DNA of 9,195 bases from contig JAISZW010000145.1 in the NCBI GenBank assembly GCA_031284445.1, positions 1 to 9,195 of the forward strand. The letters run 5' to 3'. The position numbers and the translations under genes are program-made. This DNA comes from Candidatus Methanovirga basalitermitum. Lineage in GTDB: Archaea; Methanobacteriota; Methanobacteria; Methanobacteriales; Methanobacteriaceae. This document shows, one piece after another, positions 5,407 through 9,195 of this stretch; position 1 is the first letter of the stretch, and every line of letters begins with the position of its first letter. The notes below the pieces were generated by a model, which saw only the letters and a program-made list of their open reading frames with translations, did not search any database and was not told where the DNA came from.

Positions 5407-6348
5407 ATCCTATAAATTTCCGATGTGAATTCTTCACATTCGCTTGATTGGCCATGGCATAATGCATAGTCGTATCTATCTTCACATGCCCGAGTAGTTG
5501 TTGCACCTGCTCTATGGGCATTCCTTTATCTATTGTTCGAGTTGCTAAAGTCCGTCTAAATTTATGCGGATGAACCTTTTGCAAATCTGCTTTCTTGTCG
5601 ATTTCTCGTAATCTTGTCTCTACACCACGTACACATCAACTCCCCCTCTGGAGCAGTTTTATACCAGATTTCTCGTAACCTTGTCTCTACACCACCGATA
5701 CATAATCTGTCATGTGGCAGAGCTAATGAAACAAATAATGTTGGATTATTATCCGTTCTACTGTCCAAGTAATTCATCAAATGAATCTTAGTCCTTGCAT
5801 CAAAGTAGACTAAGTGCTCATGTGCTCCTTTACCGAAAACAACACACTCTCTTTCATAAAAATTGATGTCTTCATGGTCCAGCCCAACCAATTCTCCGAC
5901 ACGCATTCCTGTTGATGCCAACAAGTCAATCATTGCTAAATCTCGAATTTCCGAACAGGAATCGTGAAGCAACTACAATCCTTCATTTGAAAATGTCTCT
6001 TTGATGGTCTTATCCGTCTTAATCTTATGAATTCGACGAACCAGACTTTTCAAAATATAATCCTCATCTTCCAACCAACTAAAGAAACTACTAAAGATTC
6101 GTCGCATATTATCAATGGTTACCTTGCTTGAGTTTCTTTCTTTTTGGTAAGTGGCAAGATACCCTCGTAGATCTTCTGTTTAAATTTCACGAATCACCTT
6201 TTCAACCTTTCTTGTCAGATTTGACAAAGGTCATCTCATAGTATTTCAACGACTTCTCACCACACCCCTCAATCAGCTTTACAGATATAAATTTTTTCAT
6301 AAGAATTAGATTCATCATGCCAATAGCTAATACTTGTCCAAATTTCAT
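5405..6348 (-). pseudogene. Tyrosine recombinase (phage integrase family), inactivated
   Basis: Conceptual repair gives a XerC/D-like recombinase. It has an N-terminal SAM-like core-binding domain (EGCGEKSLKYYEMT, then VTIDNMRRIFSSFFSWLEDEDY) and a catalytic domain with STGMRVGELVGLDHEDINF (Arg), FGKGAHEHLVYF (Lys), HPHKFRRT (His and Arg), LLGH (His) and the tyrosine in TTMHYAM. Four lesions break it: one extra base near 6220-6223, TAA at 6182-6180, TAG at 5975-5973, and an insertion of 67 bases created by a duplication (copies 5600-5628 and 5667-5695). The start ATG at 6348 overlaps the hsdM stop as TGATG; an ATG at 6300 is an alternative. Such a gene between hsdM and hsdS is the usual invertase of hsdS. 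Its G+C is clearly higher than its surroundings, suggesting transfer, perhaps from Firmicutes. Confidence 0.85.
5600..5695 (-). repeat. 67-base duplication inside the recombinase pseudogene
   Basis: The 29 bases at 5600-5628 and at 5667-5695 are identical except for one base and are offset by 67. They encode GVETRLREI in two different frames, with unrelated sequence (5629-5666) between. Because 67 is not a multiple of three, the duplication throws the catalytic C-terminus out of frame. Deleting one copy plus the spacer restores GVETRLREIDKKADLQKVHP exactly. Confidence 0.75.
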
Positions 6349-7850
6349 CAGAATTCAAATCCAATCTCCCCCAAACTCTTACGAATGTCCTTTTCCAACT
6401 CATTAGACTTTTTAAACAGCTCATCCAATTCCTTAGTTAATTCATTCATTTTTTCTTCAAATGGAATGCCATCATCTTCAGGGTCTTTAAATCCCACGTA
6501 TCTTCCAGGAGTTAAAATATAATCATGTTTAGCTATTTCCTCAGTAGTAGTTATAGCTGAAAATCCTTTCTCTTCTTCCAAGCTGTCATTTTCAAAGTCT
6601 TCAAATGATTGTCCAATAAGTTCTATATCTTCATCACTCAATTCTCTTAGCTTCCTTGAAACCATTGTTCCCATTTCACGAGCATCTATAAACAATGTTT
6701 TTCCTTTTTGTTTCTTATTCCTATTTATGATCCATAGGCAAACTGGTATTCCAGTTGTATAAAATAACTGTGTTGGTAAAGCTACTATTCCTTCAATTAA
6801 ATCATCTTTGATTATATTTTCCCTTATTTTTCCTTCTCCACTTGTTGTTGAAGATAGGGAACCATTAGCTAAAACTATTCCTAATTTTCCATTTGGAGCT
6901 AAATGATGTATCATATGTTGAATCCATGCGTAATTTGCGTTTCCTTTTGGAGGTATTCCATATTTCCACCTTACATCATCTTGTAATTTCTCTTGTCCCC
7001 ATTTTTTAAGGTTAAAAGGTGGATTAGCAAGGATGAAATCTGCTTTTAAAGTCTTATGTAAATCACTTAGAAATGTATCACCGTGATGTGGTCCTAAATC
7101 GGCTTCTATTCCTCTTATTGCAAGGTTCATTTTAGCCATTTTCCATGTTGTTGGGTTTGAGTCTTGTCCATAAATAGAAATGTTTTTTATGTTTCCTTGA
7201 TGATTCTCTATAAAGTTCTTACTTTGAACAAACATTCCTCCACTTCCACAACAGGGATCGTATACTCTTCCATTAAATGGCTTTAATATTTCAACTAAAG
7301 TTTTTACAACACTTGCTGGAGTGTAAAACTCTCCTGCTTTTTTTCCCTCATTTTCTGCAAATTTAGATAAACAATATTCATAGGTTCTTCCTAAAATATC
7401 TTTTTTATCTCCATGATCTGACATTTGGGTGTTTGTGAATAAATCTATAACTTCTCCAAGTGCTTGTTTATTTAATTCTGGTCGTGAAAATGTTTTTGGA
7501 AGTATTCCTTTTAATGAATGATTTTCTTTTTCAATAGCTCTCATTGCTTCATCTATTTTAATCCCATTTTCTTCTTTGTGTGCATTTTCAGCTATTATGC
7601 CCCATCTTGCATCTTCTGGAACAAAGAATGTATTTTCAGAAGTGTATTCATCTTTATCTTCTTCAAATCCGTCTCCTTCTTTAACTAATTCTTCATATCT
7701 TTCTTCAAATTTGTCAGAAATATATTTTAGAAATATTAATCCTAAAATAACATGTTTATATTCGGAAGCATCCATATTTCCCCTAAGTACATCTGCAGCT
7801 TCCCATATTTGCTTTTCAAATCCTATTTCTGCTGTATTCTTTTTAGCCAT
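6348..7850 (-). CDS. hsdM: Type I restriction-modification DNA methyltransferase subunit
   Basis: Transfers a methyl group from S-adenosylmethionine to the N6 of adenine in targets chosen by HsdS. The N-terminal HsdM helical domain (about 8-145, EKQIWEAADVLRGNMDASEYK) is followed by the methyltransferase domain with GEFYTP (173-178), the cofactor motif DPCCGSGG (198-205) and the catalytic NPPF (276-279). A C-terminal coiled-coil-prone tail (about 465-495) probably contacts HsdS. At 500 aa the frame is complete, with no lesions and all key residues present. The start ATG is preceded by AGGTGA seven bases upstream. Its stop overlaps the recombinase start (TGATG), and hsdS follows. There is no hsdR gene next to it, so in this window it has no nuclease partner. 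It is the best-preserved gene of the locus, which suggests recent arrival or continued selection for methylation. Confidence 0.95.
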   Translation of the reverse strand: MAKKNTAEIGFEKQIWEAADVLRGNMDASEYKHVILGLIFLKYISDKFEERYEELVKEGDGFEEDKDEYTSENTFFVPEDARWGIIAENAHKEENGIKIDEAMRAIEKENHSLKGILPKTFSRPELNKQALGEVIDLFTNTQMSDHGDKKDILGRTYEYCLSKFAENEGKKAGEFYTPASVVKTLVEILKPFNGRVYDPCCGSGGMFVQSKNFIENHQGNIKNISIYGQDSNPTTWKMAKMNLAIRGIEADLGPHHGDTFLSDLHKTLKADFILANPPFNLKKWGQEKLQDDVRWKYGIPPKGNANYAWIQHMIHHLAPNGKLGIVLANGSLSSTTSGEGKIRENIIKDDLIEGIVALPTQLFYTTGIPVCLWIINRNKKQKGKTLFIDAREMGTMVSRKLRELSDEDIELIGQSFEDFENDSLEEEKGFSAITTTEEIAKHDYILTPGRYVGFKDPEDDGIPFEEKMNELTKELDELFKKSNELEKDIRKSLGEIGFEF

Positions 7851-7857
7851 TTAATTT

Positions 7858-7863
7858 TCACCT
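7858..7863 (-). promoter_or_regulatory. Ribosome binding site of hsdM
   Basis: AGGTGA on the minus strand lies seven bases before the hsdM ATG at 7850. It is a strong Shine-Dalgarno match and selects this start. Confidence 0.75.
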
Positions 7864-7908
7864 GAAAATAGTTTATAACATATTAATCATTTTAAAATAA
7901 CAAAAAAT

Positions 7909-8027
7909 GTATTTATAAAAATAACCTACTAAACAATTAAAACACTCTGTATCCCTAATTAAATCATTAAACCTATTTACTAATTCATTGTTCTCTTTAT
8001 TGTAATAAATGTTGTATCGGTTGACAT
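7909..8027 (-). pseudogene. 5' remnant of a helicase-like gene with N-terminal phospholipase-D-like domain
   Basis: An ATG at 8027, with AGAGGA four bases upstream, begins MSTDTTFIT. After a one-base deletion near 8000-8005 the frame continues as NKENNELVNRFNDL, then IRDTECFNCLVGYFYKY, and then coding character stops. I recognise this pattern (TDTTFIT, then RF..LI.DT..F..LVGYFY) as the N-terminus of large PLD-domain helicases often found in restriction and defence loci. That assignment is from memory. Only about 40 codons remain of a gene normally around a thousand codons long. It ends some 50 bases before the hsdM ribosome binding site, implying a large internal deletion that placed its promoter region next to hsdM. 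Confidence 0.5.
7911..7920 (-). promoter_or_regulatory. Candidate TATA box of hsdM
   Basis: On the minus strand TTTTATAAAT lies about 60 bases upstream of the hsdM ATG, which would give a leader of roughly 40 bases. It falls within the last codons of the helicase remnant, so if real it arose from, or was exposed by, the deletion that removed that gene. hsdM transcription might instead still start at the old promoter upstream of 8027. Confidence 0.35.
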
Positions 8028-8073
8028 TTTATCCTCTTGGATTAATTTTTTTATAATGTTACACAATTGTTAA

Positions 8074-8364
8074 AGTTATCATAAAATGTTAATGGGCTTA
8101 AGTAAAAAACGAACTGAAATTCTTTTAAATAAAATTGGTAAGGATTTAAGAGATATTAAAGCTATTTTTATTTCTCATGAGCATGTAGATCATATTAGGG
8201 ACATTGGAGTCATTAATCGTTATTATGACACATTAATCTATGGAAATAAGGATACTTTAAACTGTGATAATTTTAAAAAAACAGTAGGCATTATAAATCC
8301 AGATTCATTGAATTTTATAGATATTAGTAAAATAGATATTAGTAAATTTGTTAAGCTTAGTTAA
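8074..8364 (+). pseudogene. Metallo-beta-lactamase-fold hydrolase, truncated fragment
   Basis: The fragment reads GLSKKRTEILLNKIGKDLRD, then IKAIFISHEHVDHIRDIGVINRYY. This resembles the N-terminal part of YycJ/WalJ-like MBL-fold hydrolases, and HEHVDH is the metal-binding HxHxDH motif. Roughly 30 residues including the first strands are missing upstream, where a TAA stop precedes the fragment. The frame ends after about 90 residues of a family normally above 220, running into a TTAAGTTA repeat tract. No ribosome binding site precedes the ATG at 8086. It cannot form a complete active site and is almost certainly a relic. Confidence 0.65.
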
Positions 8365-8454
8365 ATTATTTAAGTTATTAAAATTAGGTAAGTTAGTTAA
8401 GCTATTTAAGTTACTTAAGTTAGCTAATTAGTTAAGTTAGTTAAAATAACTTAA
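8351..8454. repeat. Degenerate tandem repeat tract of TTAAGTTA-like units
   Basis: About 100 bases made almost wholly of variants of TTAAGTTAG and GTTAAGCTA, such as TTAAGTTACTTAAGTTAGC and TTAGTTAAGTTAG. The irregular unit is about eight to nine bases. It starts inside the last codons of the MBL fragment at 8074-8364 and ends at the stop of the convergent fragment that begins at 8451. It looks like replication-slippage expansion in noncoding DNA. Because TTAA is self-complementary, the tract can also fold extensively. Confidence 0.6.
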
Positions 8455-8860
8455 AAACTAAGATTAGGATGTATAACATCTATACCATCACCTTTTAAGA
8501 TATCAAAAGATTCAATATTATCGGTATGAATAGGATATAGTTTTTCAGGATTTATTTCACGAATCATAGCTAATATCTCATCCCCACTTCCATGACCAGA
8601 AACATGCATGTGATGAATAGGAAGAAGATTAAAATGATTTAACCAATTTTCAACTCGCTTAAAATCAATTTCCATCTCTTCATTAAAAAGTTCAGTAGCT
8701 GAATGAATATACAAACCATTTTCTGGATTAATATCAATTAATTGATTAAGTTCAAAGAAATCACATCTAAAAATATATTTTTGAGGCTCTTCTCTTAAAT
8801 CAGTATATAGTTATCATTACATATTTTAACCCATTTTCCCATATATACTTTTTGATTTAA
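8451..8860 (-). pseudogene. RNase J-like (beta-CASP) metallo-beta-lactamase protein, C-terminal remnant
   Basis: The minus-strand frame reads REEPQKYIFRCDFFELNQL, NPENGLYIHSATELFNEEME, then HHMHVSGHGSGDEILAMI and NPEKLYPIHTDNIESF. HVSGHG and the late PIHT are the conserved distal motifs of RNase J/CPSF-like nucleases, which carry late metal ligands. An open start TTG exists at 8714, but coding similarity continues upstream in the same frame to a stop near 8813. Beyond that it appears to continue in another frame (YMGKWVKICNDNY, to about 8860) across a frameshift. The N-terminal MBL domain, which should be some 250 residues or more, is absent. It is a broken gene, not an 87-residue protein, and belongs to a different subfamily from the fragment at 8074-8364. 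Confidence 0.65.
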
Positions 8861-9055
8861 AAAAAAATAGAAAAATTAAAAAGTTTAAAATTCATCCCCC
8901 AATTAAAATTAAGGGCTTTCTTTTAAAGGTTAGGTAACTAATGGGGATGGTAGACCGCAAAGTTATTTAGATGATTATAGTGAAATAAAAAATTTTTCTA
9001 ATTAATGACTTAAACTTAAAAGTTGTTATAGTCATTTTGTTATAGTTTATAATTT
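8861..9055. other. Intergenic region with GC-rich island
   Basis: Apart from the hairpin at 8893-8949 and a short GC-rich continuation GGTAGACCGC (8949-8958), these bases are AT-rich with no coding frame on either strand that I can support. Confidence 0.5.
8893..8949. ncRNA. GC-rich hairpin island, possible structured RNA or element end
   Basis: CATCCCC (8893-8899) pairs with GGGGATG (8943-8949), and after a two-base bulge ATTA (8902-8905) pairs with TAAT (8939-8942), giving an eleven-base-pair stem around a 33-base loop. The run of C and G stands out sharply from the surrounding AT-rich noncoding DNA. In AT-rich archaeal genomes such islands often mark structured RNAs. It could equally be the folded end of an insertion element. 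No known RNA family is recognised. Confidence 0.3.
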
Positions 9056-9195
9056 TTAATTTATTAAAGTCCAATATTTATAAATCCAATTTTTAGCACA
9101 TTGAGTATAATTTAAAAAATTCTTAAATCCATTAACTACTTTTTCTCTGATTTTATCCACATTTTCAAGAAAATATGATGATAAAAATCTTCTTA
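9056..9195 (-). CDS. C-terminal end of an unidentified ORF, cut by the window edge
   Basis: On the minus strand an open frame enters from the right edge and runs about 45 codons to TAA at 9058-9056. The residues include RRFLSSYFLENVDKIREKV, then NGFKNFLNYTQCAKNWIYKY. Aromatic and basic residues are mixed in a way that looks like real protein. The composition recalls the C-termini of archaeal transposases, but no motif proves it. It could also be a fortuitous open frame in AT-rich DNA. Confidence 0.35.
   Translation of the reverse strand, partial: RRFLSSYFLENVDKIREKVVNGFKNFLNYTQCAKNWIYKYWTLIN

Noticed and set aside
5562..5972. Stand-alone 136-residue recombinase-like protein
   Set aside because: Its TTG start lies directly after an in-frame TAG, similarity continues upstream, and its last 25 or so residues are out-of-frame sequence caused by the 67-base duplication. 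It is a piece of the pseudogene.
5973..5975. TAG in the recombinase read as pyrrolysine
   Set aside because: Some methanogens decode TAG, but this sequence does not look like Methanosarcina or Methanomassiliicoccales. The same gene also has a TAA stop and frameshifts, so ordinary decay explains it.
8451..8714. Intact 87-residue MBL protein
   Set aside because: Homologous sequence continues upstream of the TTG in the same frame until a stop, and the metal-binding N-terminal domain is missing.

Overview
The window looks like part of the chromosome of a very AT-rich methanogenic archaeon, most likely Methanobrevibacter or a close relative. The evidence is an archaeal-type 30S ribosomal protein S17e gene, a homoserine O-acyltransferase carrying two C-terminal CBS domains (typical of methanogens), the separate beta subunit of a two-subunit class I fumarase, TATA-box-like upstream sequences, strong GGAG-type ribosome binding sites, and long, extremely AT-rich intergenic DNA. 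Genus is inferred from composition and remembered protein similarity, not from a search.

Layout. Positions 1-1680 (minus strand) hold the first 20 codons of a NifS/IscS-type cysteine desulfurase, preceded by metX. A 764-base AT-rich gap follows, with a candidate small RNA. Then, on the plus strand, come rps17e (2445-2642), a gap with a cluster of strong hairpins (2888-3032), and the fumarase beta subunit gene (3190-3759). These are ordinary housekeeping genes.

From about 4020 to 8030 there is a laterally acquired, decaying type I restriction-modification locus. Reading on the minus strand: a 5' scrap of a large helicase-like gene (8027-7909), an intact hsdM (7850-6348), a tyrosine recombinase gene carrying two stops, a one-base frameshift and a 67-base duplication (6348-5405), and the N-terminal half of hsdS (5392-4922). 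The C-terminal half of hsdS lies next to it in the opposite orientation (4229-4897, plus). The two halves share a 14-base inverted repeat (TAAATAATAATTTA) exactly where the protein breaks. Flipping the segment between the repeats would join them in frame into one HsdS of 369 residues. This is the signature of an invertible hsdS switch whose adjacent recombinase has since died, leaving the gene apparently stuck in the split state. No hsdR is present, so any remaining activity would be DNA methylation only.

From 8074 onwards lie two unrelated, convergent remnants of metallo-beta-lactamase-fold genes separated by a TTAAGTTA-type repeat tract, a GC-rich hairpin island (8893-8949), and the 3' end of an unidentified minus-strand ORF that runs off the right edge. 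The right half of the window is therefore a graveyard of defence and accessory genes beside a stable core region.
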